Positions 19,206-31,904 of a stretch of 64,000 nt of DNA are shown piece after piece. The position numbers were made by a program, and so were the translations under genes. The notes under the pieces were generated by a model. It searched no databases. It saw only the letters and a list, made by a program, of their open reading frames with translations, and was not told where the DNA came from. Positions within the stretch are counted from its first letter, which is position 1. Each line of letters starts with the position of its first letter. This stretch comes from Campylobacter sp. TTU_617 (GTDB lineage: Bacteria; Campylobacterota; Campylobacteria; Campylobacterales; Campylobacteraceae), in the NCBI RefSeq assembly GCF_016599045.1, contig NZ_JAENKV010000004.1:1-64000 (forward strand). The letters run 5' to 3'.

Positions 19206-20054
19206 TTATTTAATATTATTAGTAATTTTTACCAAATCACCTTTTGCAAAAGGTTTTAAATCTTTATATGATATCTTAAAAAAATCCAAATTTCTTCCAA
19301 CCTCTGCCAATAAAATGCGTAAATTAATATAAAGACTATCTTCCTTAAAGGATACATCTTGTTCAAGAATGTTAAAATTATAATTATTTTTAAAAAAATC
19401 TAAATTAGCCAAATCATATCTTTTATGAATTTCAAAATAATTCTTAAGTTTTTTTGTAATTAATTTCTTAAAGGCAATATTGTTTTTAACAAGATCTTTT
19501 AAAATATAAGTTTTTATTTTTTTATTTTTAAGATCAAGCACAAAACCGCTCTCATAAAAAGAAGGATGAGCTGCAAAACTATAAGAATAGCTTACAAAAT
19601 TATCAAAAAACATCATATCTTTAGTAATATAAGCAATTTTTAAAGTATTATTAAAATCTTTACCATATACATTAAGAAAATCTTTTTTAAAAAAATTATC
19701 TTCATCTTGTAAAATTTTTTCTAAACTTTTATCTAAAGTTATAGAATTTAAATCTTTATTAAATTTCTGATTTTCAAAACTACCTAAAGTAATATTTAAA
19801 TCTGGTATAAAAAATAAATTATTATTATAAGAATTTAATGCTTTAACTTTACCTTGTGGGGTTAAATTTTCTACTTCTAACTCTTTTGTAAGTTTAATAT
19901 AATTAATTGAGCAAATATTATTTATCAAGCATTGATCTTTTTGATTTTCAATTAAATAATAATTTCCATTTTTCACGCTAAAGCCATAATTTTTAATTTC
20001 ATAAGCATAAAGATTAAAAATAAAAAATAACATTAATATTAAAATTTTCAACAT
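19206..20054 (-). CDS. Secreted protein with a DUF3298/RsiV-like C-terminal domain
   Basis: 282 residues. An N-terminal signal peptide (hydrophobic LILMLFFIFNLYA) suggests export. The central segment SYSYSFAAHPSFYESGFVLDL followed by KTYILKDLV resembles the DUF3298 domain found in RsiV and PdaC. In RsiV that domain binds lysozyme; whether this one does is unknown. It lies upstream of marC (21 nt) on the same strand. Identity with a C. jejuni gene is uncertain. Confidence 0.65.
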   Translation of the reverse strand: MLKILILMLFFIFNLYAYEIKNYGFSVKNGNYYLIENQKDQCLINNICSINYIKLTKELEVENLTPQGKVKALNSYNNNLFFIPDLNITLGSFENQKFNKDLNSITLDKSLEKILQDEDNFFKKDFLNVYGKDFNNTLKIAYITKDMMFFDNFVSYSYSFAAHPSFYESGFVLDLKNKKIKTYILKDLVKNNIAFKKLITKKLKNYFEIHKRYDLANLDFFKNNYNFNILEQDVSFKEDSLYINLRILLAEVGRNLDFFKISYKDLKPFAKGDLVKITNNIK

Positions 20055-20348
20055 TATTTACCTTTAAATAAATTTAAAAAATTATAAGGTAATAAATTTA
20101 ATATTTTTTAAAATTAACTACTTCTAATTATCTTTTTATTTTATAAAATTTATTTTAAAATGCAATTTTCTTATAAAAATAAATTCAAATCATTTAATAA
20201 ATTATTTTCAACATAAAAATTAATACCTTTAATTATTTATAAAATTAAAATTTCTTAAAAATTATTCAATCATTTTATAAGTTAATTTTTGTATATTAAT
20301 CAATTAAAATAATTTATAGTAAAATATATAATTAATTAAGGTTTAGCA
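20055..20348. other. AT-rich intergenic region between divergent genes
   Basis: Almost entirely A and T, between the secreted DUF3298-like gene and the DUF455 gene. I see no ORF or stable hairpin. It should hold both promoters. The best candidate for the rightward gene is TAAAAT at 20320-20325. Confidence 0.5.
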
Positions 20349-21149
20349 ATGAAAAAAGAATTTTTTGAAACTTTAGAAATAATTTTATACAATCAAAATT
20401 TAAATCAAAAAATTAATGATTTTTATAATTTTTATGATGATTTTAAAAGCAAAAAAGTTATTTTTAATCATTCTAATATCAGCATTCTTAAAGAAAGTAG
20501 CTATAAAAATGTAAAATTCATACATCCTACACGTATTAGAAGACCTAAATTTACCAAAAGCATAAAATCCTTAGCTCAAATTATACATTCAATTGCTCAC
20601 ATTGAATTTAGTGCTATTAATTTAGCTTTAGATAGTGCTTATCGTTTTAAAAATCTTCCTTTAAAATTTTATCAAGATTGGTTAGAAGTTGTAGATGAAG
20701 AAATAAAGCATTTTCAATTTTTAAATCAAGCCTTAGAACAATTAGGATATAAATATGGAGATTTTTTTGTTCATGATAATTTAGATTTAGCTTTAAAATT
20801 AACAAAAGATTCTTTAGCTCTTAGAATGGGGGTTGTACATAGAGGTTTAGAAGCAAAAGGACTTGATGCAAATCCTTTTGTTTTAAAAAAAATACAAACA
20901 AGTGATAATGAAATTAAACCTTTTTTGGAAGAAATTTTACACATTATTTTAAGAGATGAAATCACACATGTCGGCAAAGGGGATTTTTGGTGGAAATATT
21001 CTAAAAATAAAGAAGAAGATTTTTTAAATTTATGTAAAGAATTTAAAACTTTTTCTTTGGCTGGAAAACAACTTAATTTTGAAGCAAGAATTCAAGCAGG
21101 ATTTGATCCTTTAGAATTACAAAAAATTAATGAATTTTATAATAATTAA
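20349..21149 (+). CDS. DUF455 ferritin-like protein (Cj1113-like)
   Basis: 266 residues. Glu and His residues are spaced in helices as in ferritin-like proteins: AHIEFSAINLALD, DEEIKHFQFLNQAL and RDEITHVGKGDFWW. Members of DUF455 probably bind a di-metal centre, but the reaction is not established. The start at 20349 has TTAAGG upstream. It is convergent with pssA and overlaps its 3' end by 4 nt. Confidence 0.82.
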   Translation: MKKEFFETLEIILYNQNLNQKINDFYNFYDDFKSKKVIFNHSNISILKESSYKNVKFIHPTRIRRPKFTKSIKSLAQIIHSIAHIEFSAINLALDSAYRFKNLPLKFYQDWLEVVDEEIKHFQFLNQALEQLGYKYGDFFVHDNLDLALKLTKDSLALRMGVVHRGLEAKGLDANPFVLKKIQTSDNEIKPFLEEILHIILRDEITHVGKGDFWWKYSKNKEEDFLNLCKEFKTFSLAGKQLNFEARIQAGFDPLELQKINEFYNN

Positions 21150-21865
21150 ATCTTTTTAAACATTAAAATTACAAAATTATACAAGGCTCTAATAATTCCA
21201 TAAAGAACATATAAACTTGCTAAAAAAACTAGAGCCTCTAAAGGATAAAGATATAAAAAAGAAAAAATTATTATCAAAACAATTAACACTCTTAAAAAAT
21301 TTGCACGAGAGAAATCAACTTTTTTAAAACTCGGATAACGGATATTACTTACCATTAAAAATCCAAGAATTGCTTGTAAAATTAAAAAAATAAGACCATA
21401 AGACTCTAAAAATTCATATTTTACATAAGCATAAGTATAAATTGCACTAACAACAGCTGCAGTAGGAATAGGTAAGCCAATAAATACCGAAGGTTCATAT
21501 GTTCCAGTTGTCACATTAAATCTTGCCAAACGAATAGCACCAAAAACAACAAAAAAAGCTGTAATCAAAGAACCTAATTTTCCATAATCAGCTCCAATGC
21601 TTGTATAGAAAAATATTGCTGGAGCAACACCAAAAGCAACTAAATCTGCTAAAGAGTCAAATTCAACACCAAATTTTGAAGTAGTCTTTGTAAGTCTTGC
21701 GACACGTCCATCTAGTCCATCACAAATTAAAGATAATATGATATAAATTAAAGCTTTTTGATAATTTCCTTGTATAGAAGAAATTATTGAAATAATCCCT
21801 AAAAACGCCGAAATAGCTGTAAAAAGATTAGGTAATATATAAATAAGTTGGGGTTTATTATTCAT
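21146..21865 (-). CDS. pssA: CDP-diacylglycerol-serine O-phosphatidyltransferase
   Basis: 239-residue multi-pass membrane enzyme with the CDP-alcohol phosphotransferase motif DGLDGRVARL followed by FGVEFDSLAD. Makes phosphatidylserine, the substrate of the decarboxylase encoded 18 nt upstream. The N terminus (LPNLFTAISAFLGI) is typical of the bacterial integral-membrane class. Confidence 0.94.
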   Translation of the reverse strand: MNNKPQLIYILPNLFTAISAFLGIISIISSIQGNYQKALIYIILSLICDGLDGRVARLTKTTSKFGVEFDSLADLVAFGVAPAIFFYTSIGADYGKLGSLITAFFVVFGAIRLARFNVTTGTYEPSVFIGLPIPTAAVVSAIYTYAYVKYEFLESYGLIFLILQAILGFLMVSNIRYPSFKKVDFSRANFLRVLIVLIIIFSFLYLYPLEALVFLASLYVLYGIIRALYNFVILMFKKI

Positions 21866-21883
21866 AATTTCTCCTTTAAAAAA

Positions 21884-22501
21884 TCACTCTAAATAACCTA
21901 TTAAAGCTCCTGCTTTTACTTTATCTCCAAGTCCTACTTGAATGCGAATTTTATCTTTTGGCAAAAATAAACTTATGCTTCCATTAATAAAAAATCCTAT
22001 CTCATCTCCAGCATTAAGTTCTGAATAAATGTTATATATATTCAATTTTCTATCCAATGACCCAGTATAAATTTGATAAATGATATTTTTATTATCCGTA
22101 CTTGCAAAAATTGATACATTTTCATTCATATCTTTTGAGCTTTTTAGACTATTGCATAAAAAAAGTCCATACTTTTTTTGAATCTTATTAATTTTCATTT
22201 TAAAACAGGCATAAAATGTCCCTGGATTATAAAAAAAATTTTTAATATTTATTTCTATACACTCTCCTAATAAATAATGATTTAAATTTTGTATTTTTAC
22301 AATTTTTCCATCAATAGGAGATAATATAGCTTTCTCATCCATACAAGCTAAAGTTCTTTTTGGCGTTCTAAAAAGAAACAAAAGCAACAAAAGTATTAAA
22401 AAGATTAAGATCGAAAAAGACCAAAATATCCAAACTATAAAAAATAAAGCTAAGCAAATTCCTATAGTAAAATATCCAACTTTTGAAATATACTTATTCA
22501 T
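21884..22501 (-). CDS. psd: Phosphatidylserine decarboxylase proenzyme, short type
   Basis: 205 residues, with two N-terminal hydrophobic segments and the core SPIDGKIVKI plus FYNPGTFYACF. The self-cleavage site appears to be NGS in FFINGSISLFLP, where Ser would become the pyruvoyl group; longer Psd enzymes have LGST there. Converts phosphatidylserine to phosphatidylethanolamine. The start overlaps the ftsH 3' end by 8 nt. Confidence 0.87.
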   Translation of the reverse strand: MNKYISKVGYFTIGICLALFFIVWIFWSFSILIFLILLLLLFLFRTPKRTLACMDEKAILSPIDGKIVKIQNLNHYLLGECIEINIKNFFYNPGTFYACFKMKINKIQKKYGLFLCNSLKSSKDMNENVSIFASTDNKNIIYQIYTGSLDRKLNIYNIYSELNAGDEIGFFINGSISLFLPKDKIRIQVGLGDKVKAGALIGYLE

Positions 22502-24428
22502 CTATCTCTTCTTTTGATAAAGAATCTTTATCTTGTTGTAAGCGTGTTGGAAGATTATTATTTATTTCATATTCTTTAATAATTTCCCTAACTTTAGTAC
22601 CTTCAATAGTTTCTTCTTCGTATAAAGCTTCTACCATAGTTTCAATAGCACCTTTGTAATCATTTAAAATCTTCTTTACTTCATTGTATCTCTCATCCAA
22701 TGTTGTTTTAACATAAATATCTAAAGATTCTGCCATTTTTTCAGAATAATCTTTAATTGTTTGACCACCATTTAAAAAAGTATTTCTTTGTTTTTCAAGT
22801 ACCATTAGACCTGCAATTTCACTCATACCATACATAGATATCATAGCTTTTATAATATCTGTAGCTCTTTCAAGATCGTTGCTTGCCCCTGTTGAAATTT
22901 CTCCAATAAATACTTCCTCAGCAGCACGTCCTCCCAAAAGAACATCTACTTCTGCAAGCAATTCATGCTTTTGCATTAAAAATTTATTTTCTTCTGGAGT
23001 ATTTAAAGTATATCCTAAAGCTGCTAAACCTCTAGGGATTACAGAAACTTTGCTTACTTTTTTAGCACCTTTAGTTGTTTCTGCAATTAAAGCATGACCA
23101 CACTCATGATAAGTAACAATTTTTTTCTCTTTATCATTAATACGACGTGATTTTTTTTCAAGACCAGCTATAGCTCTTTCAACAGCTTCAACTAAATCAT
23201 TTTGCTCTACATATTTTTTAGAATCTCTTCCAGCTAAAAGAGCAGCTTCATTGATGATATTAGCTAAATCCGCTCCTGCTAAACCTGCAGTAAGTCTTGC
23301 TATGTCTTCAACTTTTACACTAGGAGAAATTTTTACATCTTTCATATGCACTTTTAAAATATCACATCTTCCTTTGAAATCAGGTTTATCTACTAATACT
23401 TGTCTATCAAATCTTCCTGGTCTTAAAAGAGCTGGATCTAAAACTTCTGGACGATTTGTAGCCGCTAAAACAATCACAGGAGAACTCTCACTTCCAAAAC
23501 CATCCATTTCAGCTAAAAGCTGATTTAAGGTTTGCTCTCTTTCATCGTTGCCGCCCATCATACCACTTGCTGCACGACTTTTACCGATAGCATCAATTTC
23601 ATCAATAAATACAATAGCTGGGGCTTCTTTTTTAGCATTTTCAAATAAATCTCTTACTCTACTTGCTCCAACACCTACAAACATTTCTATAAAGCTTGAT
23701 CCAGAAACACTAAAAAATGGAACATCAGCTTCACCGGCAACAGCTTTGGCTAATAAAGTTTTTCCTGTGCCTGGAGGTCCAACTAGTAAAAGTCCTTTTG
23801 GAATTTTTGCCCCTAATTTAATATAACGCTCAGGAAATTTTAAAAAATCAACTATTTCTTTTACTTCTTCTTTTGCTTCTTCAACTCCAGCTACATCAGA
23901 AAATTTTACTTTTGGTTTTTCGGAATTTACAAGTTTTTTAGAGCTTCCTATCCCTAGAATAGAACTCCCCATATTTTTTTGCATACGGCTTGCCAAAAAC
24001 ATCCAAATACCAAAAAAGATAAAAATTGGAAGTACCCATGAAAACAAAATATCAGTAAACCAATTAGTTTCAGAGTAAGCTCCATAAGCAATATTTTTTT
24101 GATCAAGCAAATTCACAAGCTCTGGATCATTGACTTTTTTAGCTGTATAAATAGTATTATGAGTTGAGGATATAGCTTTAATAGTAGTTTGTCCTATACT
24201 AACTTGATTAATTTGCCCGCTTTGTATGAGTTTTTTAAGTTCTGAGTAAGCTACATTCTTGCTTACCTCACCTCCATTTAAATTAACTCCAAAAGAATTA
24301 TTTCCATCAAAAAATCCTTTAAAAAGAATTATCATTATGATTGCAAAAATTGCAAAAATAAAAATTGGATTTTTGTTAAAAAAATTATTATTTTTTGGAT
24401 TATTGTTTTTATTATTTGGTTTATTCAT
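22494..24428 (-). CDS. ftsH: ATP-dependent zinc metalloprotease FtsH
   Basis: 644 residues. Two N-terminal membrane helices flank a small periplasmic domain, then an AAA domain (GPPGTGKT at 217-224, [14 protein letters not shown], second region of homology ending RPGRFDR) and the protease zinc site HECGH at 441-445. Degrades membrane and regulatory proteins. It overlaps the prmA stop codon by 1 nt and is followed by psd, in the same order as C. jejuni. Confidence 0.97.
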   Translation of the reverse strand: MNKPNNKNNNPKNNNFFNKNPIFIFAIFAIIMIILFKGFFDGNNSFGVNLNGGEVSKNVAYSELKKLIQSGQINQVSIGQTTIKAISSTHNTIYTAKKVNDPELVNLLDQKNIAYGAYSETNWFTDILFSWVLPIFIFFGIWMFLASRMQKNMGSSILGIGSSKKLVNSEKPKVKFSDVAGVEEAKEEVKEIVDFLKFPERYIKLGAKIPKGLLLVGPPGTGKTLLAKAVAGEADVPFFSVSGSSFIEMFVGVGASRVRDLFENAKKEAPAIVFIDEIDAIGKSRAASGMMGGNDEREQTLNQLLAEMDGFGSESSPVIVLAATNRPEVLDPALLRPGRFDRQVLVDKPDFKGRCDILKVHMKDVKISPSVKVEDIARLTAGLAGADLANIINEAALLAGRDSKKYVEQNDLVEAVERAIAGLEKKSRRINDKEKKIVTYHECGHALIAETTKGAKKVSKVSVIPRGLAALGYTLNTPEENKFLMQKHELLAEVDVLLGGRAAEEVFIGEISTGASNDLERATDIIKAMISMYGMSEIAGLMVLEKQRNTFLNGGQTIKDYSEKMAESLDIYVKTTLDERYNEVKKILNDYKGAIETMVEALYEEETIEGTKVREIIKEYEINNNLPTRLQQDKDSLSKEEIDE

Positions 24429-25261
24429 TAAATTTCCTTTTTATAAACTAAACTTATCCATTCATTTGATTGAATTTTATCAATCAATTTTAAATCTTTA
24501 AATTTATCTTTTATTCTATTTTCATATTTATCTAAAATTCCAGACAATATAAGTATAGCATTATCATTTAAACATTTTTTAATATCATTTTCTAAAATCA
24601 AAATAATATCAGCAATAAGATTAGCTACTACTAAATCATATTTTTTATTTGCTTGATCTACAGAACCATGCCATATATTTTGAAATTTTACACTATTAAT
24701 TTTAGCATTTTTTTTAGCACTTTCAATGGCTAAAATATCTGTATCGCAAATATCTACCTTACATAAATATTTTGCAATAATAATTGCTAAAATTCCACTC
24801 CCGCAACCTATATCCAAAGCTAACATATTTTTTTTAATATATTTTTGTAAAAATTTTATACAAGAATGAGTGCTTTCATGATGGCCAGAACCAAAAGCAA
24901 GTGCAGGATTTATTTTGATATTTAAACAATTTTCTTTTGGCTCTTGCCAAGAAGTATGAATATAAACATTATCAATCAAAATAGGATTAATGCTTTTTTT
25001 ATACTCTTCAATCCAATCTTTATTTTCTTTTCTTTCAAGTTTTTTTTGAAAGAAAATTTCTTTATTTTCTAAAGTAGAAAGTTTTTCTACAAATATACCT
25101 AAGGCAAAATCTATATTTTCTAGACTGTCTTCAGATCTTATAAAAAAACCTCCATCTTTTTCCTCTAAAGCCTCAATCCCTAAATCAAATATGAAATCAG
25201 TAAATACCTTTTCATAGGATTTTTCAACTTTAAAAAATAATTCATAGTAAAATTTTTGCAT
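24428..25261 (-). CDS. prmA: Ribosomal protein L11 methyltransferase
   Basis: 277 residues with the PrmA arrangement: an N-terminal L11-recognition domain and a C-terminal SAM domain with GSGHHESTHSC (substrate-loop region), LDIGCGSGILAI (motif I) and VVANLIADI (motif IV). Trimethylates L11 in E. coli. Sits between cheY (32 nt upstream) and ftsH. Confidence 0.94.
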   Translation of the reverse strand: MQKFYYELFFKVEKSYEKVFTDFIFDLGIEALEEKDGGFFIRSEDSLENIDFALGIFVEKLSTLENKEIFFQKKLERKENKDWIEEYKKSINPILIDNVYIHTSWQEPKENCLNIKINPALAFGSGHHESTHSCIKFLQKYIKKNMLALDIGCGSGILAIIIAKYLCKVDICDTDILAIESAKKNAKINSVKFQNIWHGSVDQANKKYDLVVANLIADIILILENDIKKCLNDNAILILSGILDKYENRIKDKFKDLKLIDKIQSNEWISLVYKKEI

Positions 25262-25293
25262 TTTGAAACTATTGCCAAAAAGGCTTATATTTT

Positions 25294-25680
25294 TTATTCA
25301 GATACCTCAGAACCAGTTCCTAAAACATCTTCAAGTTTTTCTTTTAATACTTGCGGGGTAAATGGTTTTACAATATAGTTATTAACACCTGCTTTTAAAG
25401 CCGTAATAACTTCAGCTTTACCACCTTCAGTTGTTACCATAATAATAGGCATATCTTCATATTTTTTCTCAGCCCTTACCTTTTTCACCAACTCTAAACC
25501 ATTCATTTCTGGCATATTCCAATCAGTAATTAAAACTTTTACATCTTCATTTTTAGTCAGTAAATCCCAAGCTTCAACCCCATGTTCAGCTTCAAGAACA
25601 TCATTATGCCCAAGTCTTGTTAGAGTATTCTTAATAATCCTTCTCATAGTAGAACTGTCATCAACAACCAACAATTTCAC
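25294..25680 (-). CDS. cheY: Chemotaxis response regulator CheY
   Basis: 128-residue single receiver domain: acid pocket VVDDSS (D7, D8), phospho-acceptor D53 in LITDWNMPEMNG, and the conserved Lys in YIVKPF. Phosphorylated CheY binds the flagellar switch. A GGACG ribosome site precedes the ATG. It is the first gene before prmA and ftsH in this transcription direction. Confidence 0.95.
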   Translation of the reverse strand: MKLLVVDDSSTMRRIIKNTLTRLGHNDVLEAEHGVEAWDLLTKNEDVKVLITDWNMPEMNGLELVKKVRAEKKYEDMPIIMVTTEGGKAEVITALKAGVNNYIVKPFTPQVLKEKLEDVLGTGSEVSE

Positions 25681-25753
25681 AATTTCGTCCTTTCAAATTT
25701 CTAATTTTACTATTTATTTTACTGAAACAAAAAACAATTATAACATCTTTTCG

Positions 25754-26662
25754 TTAATTATTTTCATAAATATTACTATTTTTATATTTTACCGCAAATA
25801 AGTATATGCTAAGTCCAATTAAAAGAAGATTAATACCAGCTATAAGATATATTACATAAATCATTTGAGATAAATCACTTGATACAAGTTTAAATACTAA
25901 CATTAAGGCTTCAATAGCTAAAGCAATAATAATCGAACCCAAAAATCTCACCATAGTTTTTTGTATTCCGTGAGTTTCTTTTTTTGTTCTTCCTAAAACT
26001 TCTTCTTCTATAATAGTTTTTGTAAGATCAAAAATAGCTAAAGCTAAAGTAATAGCTATAGTACTTTGAAATATAACTTGTATTCCAACTTTTTCTTGCT
26101 CGTGAAATAAACTAAAAAAACCTTTTTGAAATAAAAAACATGTAATTATAAATAAAACTACAGCAAAACAAAAATAAATCGCTCGACTAAAATAGTTAAA
26201 AGTTGTTTCAAAATATCCAGCTTCTATTACTTTTAAAATATTAATTAAACTTACATCTATACAAACTACAAATAATAATTCATTTTTATCGTTATAAATT
26301 GGCATGGATGCAGTAACGCATAACTCATTGTTTAAACTTGAAGGATAAGGATCGCTTAATATACAACGTTTAAATTTAACAGCTCGATAAAAATAAGCCT
26401 TAGAACTTCTATCTTCTCCAGCTCCTATTTCGTATTCTTTTTTTAAAGCTATTGTATTGCCAATTTGTTTTCCAGAAGTATCAAGTATATATAAAGCATC
26501 GAAAATAGAAATATCATGTTCAATTTTATCTAAAGCTATTTTTATACTATCAAGATGTATATTAGGAAGCTTATTAGGTAAATTTCTTGTTAAAATATAA
26601 GTCATATATGCTCTTGCTTTATAACGATTGTCTTCAAATTTTTGCATATCTTTAATAAACAT
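25754..26662 (-). CDS. pglG: PglG, membrane protein at the end of the pgl operon
   Basis: 302 residues. The N-terminal half resembles a Cache-like extracytoplasmic sensor (YILDTSGKQIGN, VCIDVSLINILK) and the second half has four hydrophobic helices. PglG is conserved in Campylobacter pgl loci but is not needed for the N-glycan and its function is unknown. The start overlaps the pglF stop codon by 1 nt. Confidence 0.88.
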   Translation of the reverse strand: MFIKDMQKFEDNRYKARAYMTYILTRNLPNKLPNIHLDSIKIALDKIEHDISIFDALYILDTSGKQIGNTIALKKEYEIGAGEDRSSKAYFYRAVKFKRCILSDPYPSSLNNELCVTASMPIYNDKNELLFVVCIDVSLINILKVIEAGYFETTFNYFSRAIYFCFAVVLFIITCFLFQKGFFSLFHEQEKVGIQVIFQSTIAITLALAIFDLTKTIIEEEVLGRTKKETHGIQKTMVRFLGSIIIALAIEALMLVFKLVSSDLSQMIYVIYLIAGINLLLIGLSIYLFAVKYKNSNIYENN

Positions 26663-28437
26663 TAATTACCTCCGGCGTTATGTTTAAATTCTGGAACAAT
26701 TTCAAGCAATATTTTAATTATATCTTCATTCTGCTTAAGTTTATCAATTTGAGAGTTTAATACAGCAAGATCAGTTTTTCTATCTTTTACTACAAAAATA
26801 CTTTCATATTTTGTTTTTGCATCATTTTCATCAATTAAAAGTTCTTCAAAAAGTTTTTCCCCTCTTCTAAGTCCGGTAATTTTAATTTCTAAATCAGGAC
26901 GATTTGAAAGCAAAAGCATTTTTTTTGCTAAATCCATAATTTTTACAGGCTTACCCATATCAAGAACAAAAAGCTCTCCTCCTTTTGCTATAGCACCTGC
27001 TTGAAGAACAAGCTGCACTGCTTCATCAACAAGCATAAAATATCTTACTATATCAGGATGTGTAAGACTTAAAGGCTCTCCTTTTGCAATTTGTTCTTTA
27101 AATTTAGGAATTACGCTTCCACTTGAACCTAAAACATTCCCAAAACGAACACAAGCGACTTCAAAATCTTTATTTGATAAAGCCAAAGTATAAAGCTCAC
27201 AAACTCTTTTAGTGCAACCCATAATACTTGTAGGTCTTACAGCTTTATCGGTACTAATCATAACAAATTTTTTAACTCCATTATTTTTTGCACTATCTAT
27301 TAGAATTTTAGTTCCTATAATGTTATTTAATACTGCAGAATATGGATTTTGCTCACAAAGTGGGACATGTTTATAAGCTGCTGCGTGTAAAACAAGTTCT
27401 GGTTTATATTGTTTTAAAATATTATCAAGATTATCTTTTTCTAGAATACTCATTAAAATAGGAACGATTTTATCTTTAGATAAACTTAAATCTTCATTAA
27501 TTTTATAAAGATTAAATTCACTATGATCAATCATTATAAGTTGTTTTGCACCAAATTTAATACATTGTTTACAAAGCTCACTTCCTATACTACCTCCAGC
27601 TCCACTTACTAAAACTACTTTATCTTTTAAAAAGTCTATAACTGCATTATTGTCTAAATCTTTAGGTTTTCTAGCAAGCAAATCTTCTATACTGATATCT
27701 CTTGCTTCATTTCTTGTAAAAGAAAAAATTTTAACATCCAAAATTCCATAGTTAATAAGTTCTTCAAAAAGTTTTTTTAATTCTTCTTGCTCAAGCTTTA
27801 ATGCAATAATTGCTGTTTTTGTACCTTTAGCTACATAATCTTTGATTTTATCTTTTGACTCAACCTTAAATTTATCACAATAAGTTCCAATAAGTTCTTT
27901 TCTCTCGTCAATCACTCCAACAGGATAAAGTCCTAAATGTCCCTCTTTGGCACCTTTTAACAAATGAAGCGCTTTAGAAGTTGCTCCTATAACTATACAA
28001 GGATTTTCTTCAAAAACTTTATTAGATTTAAAATCAACAAACATTCTTTTACTAATTCTTAAAGAACCTATAAACATATAAGATAAAACAAAATCTATCC
28101 CTATAACACTTCTTGGAAAAGGATTAAAAAAATCACTATAAAAAGAAAAAATTATCAAAAAAATAATTTCAGATAAAATAAGAGCTATAAAAATTTTTCT
28201 TGCTTCATTTAAAGAAAAAAATCTCCAAGCTACTTTATAAATCTTAAAAATAAACAAAAACAAAATCTTTAAAATAATAAGTATAAAACCTGATTTAAAC
28301 ATAGAATGATAAAATTCATCAGGAATATCTCCACTAAATCTTAAAGAAAAAGCTAAAAAAATAGAAAGTAAAAATAAAAAAATATCAAAACAAACAAAAA
28401 ATATCAATCTTTTGCTTTTATAAAAAGTAAAATCCAT
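26662..28437 (-). CDS. pglF: UDP-GlcNAc 4,6-dehydratase
   Basis: 591 residues: four or so N-terminal membrane helices, a CoA-binding-like middle domain, then an extended SDR domain with the NAD loop [10 protein letters not shown] and the catalytic segment [17 protein letters not shown], where Met replaces the usual active-site Tyr as in C. jejuni PglF. First step toward UDP-diNAcBac, the reducing-end sugar of the N-glycan. Separated from pglE by one base. Confidence 0.96.
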   Translation of the reverse strand: MDFTFYKSKRLIFFVCFDIFLFLLSIFLAFSLRFSGDIPDEFYHSMFKSGFILIILKILFLFIFKIYKVAWRFFSLNEARKIFIALILSEIIFLIIFSFYSDFFNPFPRSVIGIDFVLSYMFIGSLRISKRMFVDFKSNKVFEENPCIVIGATSKALHLLKGAKEGHLGLYPVGVIDERKELIGTYCDKFKVESKDKIKDYVAKGTKTAIIALKLEQEELKKLFEELINYGILDVKIFSFTRNEARDISIEDLLARKPKDLDNNAVIDFLKDKVVLVSGAGGSIGSELCKQCIKFGAKQLIMIDHSEFNLYKINEDLSLSKDKIVPILMSILEKDNLDNILKQYKPELVLHAAAYKHVPLCEQNPYSAVLNNIIGTKILIDSAKNNGVKKFVMISTDKAVRPTSIMGCTKRVCELYTLALSNKDFEVACVRFGNVLGSSGSVIPKFKEQIAKGEPLSLTHPDIVRYFMLVDEAVQLVLQAGAIAKGGELFVLDMGKPVKIMDLAKKMLLLSNRPDLEIKITGLRRGEKLFEELLIDENDAKTKYESIFVVKDRKTDLAVLNSQIDKLKQNEDIIKILLEIVPEFKHNAGGN

Positions 28438-28438
28438 C

Positions 28439-30178
<1,740 letters not shown>

Positions 30179-30192
<14 letters not shown>

Positions 30193-30781
30193 TAAATTTT
30201 TCCGTTGTAGCTTGACCTGTTTTATTAATTCCACTTCGTTTTAAAACTTTGAAAAAGGTCAAAAAAAGAATTTTTAAATCAAGAGCAAAAGAAATATGTT
30301 CTACATAATATACATCAAGTTCAAATTTTTGTTTCCAAGAAATATCATTACGTCCATTAACTTGAGCCCATCCTGTAATACCTGGCTTTACATTATGACG
30401 CATTTTTTGTCTTAAGTCATAAAGTTTTAAATATTCGGGCAATAAAGGACGCGGTCCTACAAAGCTCATATCACCTTTTAAAACATTAAAAAGTTGCAAT
30501 AATTCATCTAAGCTTAAACTTCTAATAATTTTCCCTAAAGATTTTAAACGCATTTCATCAGGAAGTAAATTTCCTTGCGCATCTCTTTCATCACTCATTG
30601 TTTTAAATTTATAAATTTTAAACTCTTTTTCATAAAGCCCAGGTCTAATTTGTGTAAAAATTACGCTTTTTTGAGTAATTTTTAAAAGTATAGCAATAAT
30701 TAAAATCAGAGGCGAAAAAAAACTTAATAAAATCAAAGCTAAAATAAAATCTAAAATCCTTTTAATATATTTTTTATACAT
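30179..30781 (-). CDS. pglC: Phosphoglycosyl transferase, undecaprenyl-P:diNAcBac-1-P
   Basis: 200 residues: one N-terminal membrane-re-entrant helix ([15 protein letters not shown]), then the monotopic PGT core with [18 protein letters not shown], which contains the catalytic Asp-Glu dyad, and [11 protein letters not shown] plus [15 protein letters not shown]. Starts the lipid-linked oligosaccharide on the cytoplasmic face. Overlaps pglA by 8 nt. Confidence 0.97.
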
Positions 30782-31904
30782 TTTTTATACTTTCATCATA
30801 AATTTTTAAATAACTTTTTGCAATTAAATTTTCATCCAATTTTAAAGCTTCCTTGAATGCATTATGAGCTAAATTTTCTCTTAATTTTATATCTTCTATT
30901 AATAAAATAATTTTTTCAACAAAATCATTTGTATTTTTACTTTGAAATAAAAGACCATCATAGCCATTTGAAATCGCTTCTACACAACCTTCACAATCAC
31001 TTACTATACAAGCTTTTGCACAAGCTTTTGCCTCTAAAATAGTAGCAGGAAAACCTTCTTTATAGCTTGGCAAAACAAAAATATCACATAAATTTAACAA
31101 AAAAGCTATATCATCTCTTGATCCAAGATAAAAAACTTCACCTTTTTGTAAAAACTCCAAAGGAGCACAAGATTTATTATCATCTCTTCCACCTACTAAA
31201 ATAAAATTAGCTCTATCATTTAAAAGCTTGGCCGCTTCATAAAATTCTTTAATTCCCTTATGCCACAAAGCCCTAGCTATCATTAAAACCAAAGGTTTAT
31301 CAGGCATATTGTATTTTTTTAAAAAATTCATTTTAATATCATTTTGTATTTGCATAGGAAAAAATTTTTTAAGATTAACTCCTACAGATTTTATAATACA
31401 AATTTTATCCTCTTTTAAGCCCAAATTTTTCATAAATTTAGCATTGCTTTCATTGACAAAAATAAATTTGGTAGCCAATTTAAAAGATATTTTATATAAT
31501 GAATTAATCATTGTTCTTACTAATTTACTTTTAAAGTCTTCATCAATATAAAATGATCCAAGTCCTTCTACAAGAGCAAAAATAAATTTAATTTTTGCTA
31601 CTTTTGCTGCCATTACTCCAAAAGTATTGCTTTTATGAGCACTTGTTTGAAGCAAATCTAAATTTAAAGTTTTTAAAGTTTTTACAAGGTGTAAAAAATT
31701 TCTAAAGACAATCAAAGGATTAAGGCTTGAACGATTTAGTTCATAAAAAATAATATTAGCTTTTAATTCTTGAAGCTTATTAGCATAATTATCTTTTGGA
31801 ACTATAATAAATACCTCATCTCCTCTTGTCAATAAAGCTTTAATAATTGGGGCTCTAAAATGATAAATACTCATACCAGAATGGCTTAAAAATCCTATTT
31901 TCAT
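30774..31904 (-). CDS. pglA: N,N'-diacetylbacillosaminyl-PP-undecaprenol alpha-1,3-GalNAc transferase
   Basis: 376-residue GT4 enzyme. Ends of the GT-B fold are visible: [16 protein letters not shown] at the N terminus and [20 protein letters not shown] near the C terminus, with the family EX7E-type region. Adds the first GalNAc to diNAcBac. Overlaps pglB by 4 nt. Confidence 0.95.
   Translation of the reverse strand: MKIGFLSHSGMSIYHFRAPIIKALLTRGDEVFIIVPKDNYANKLQELKANIIFYELNRSSLNPLIVFRNFLHLVKTLKTLNLDLLQTSAHKSNTFGVMAAKVAKIKFIFALVEGLGSFYIDEDFKSKLVRTMINSLYKISFKLATKFIFVNESNAKFMKNLGLKEDKICIIKSVGVNLKKFFPMQIQNDIKMNFLKKYNMPDKPLVLMIARALWHKGIKEFYEAAKLLNDRANFILVGGRDDNKSCAPLEFLQKGEVFYLGSRDDIAFLLNLCDIFVLPSYKEGFPATILEAKACAKACIVSDCEGCVEAISNGYDGLLFQSKNTNDFVEKIILLIEDIKLRENLAHNAFKEALKLDENLIAKSYLKIYDESIKNV

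Noticed and set aside
23548-23826. Plus-strand ORFs across ftsH
   Set aside because: They are mirror frames of the conserved AAA domain; composition (Ser/Pro-rich) matches antisense reading.
30193-30234. 14-residue N-terminal extension of PglD
   Set aside because: Known PglD begins at the MxRTxK segment, and the shorter start has a better ribosome site.
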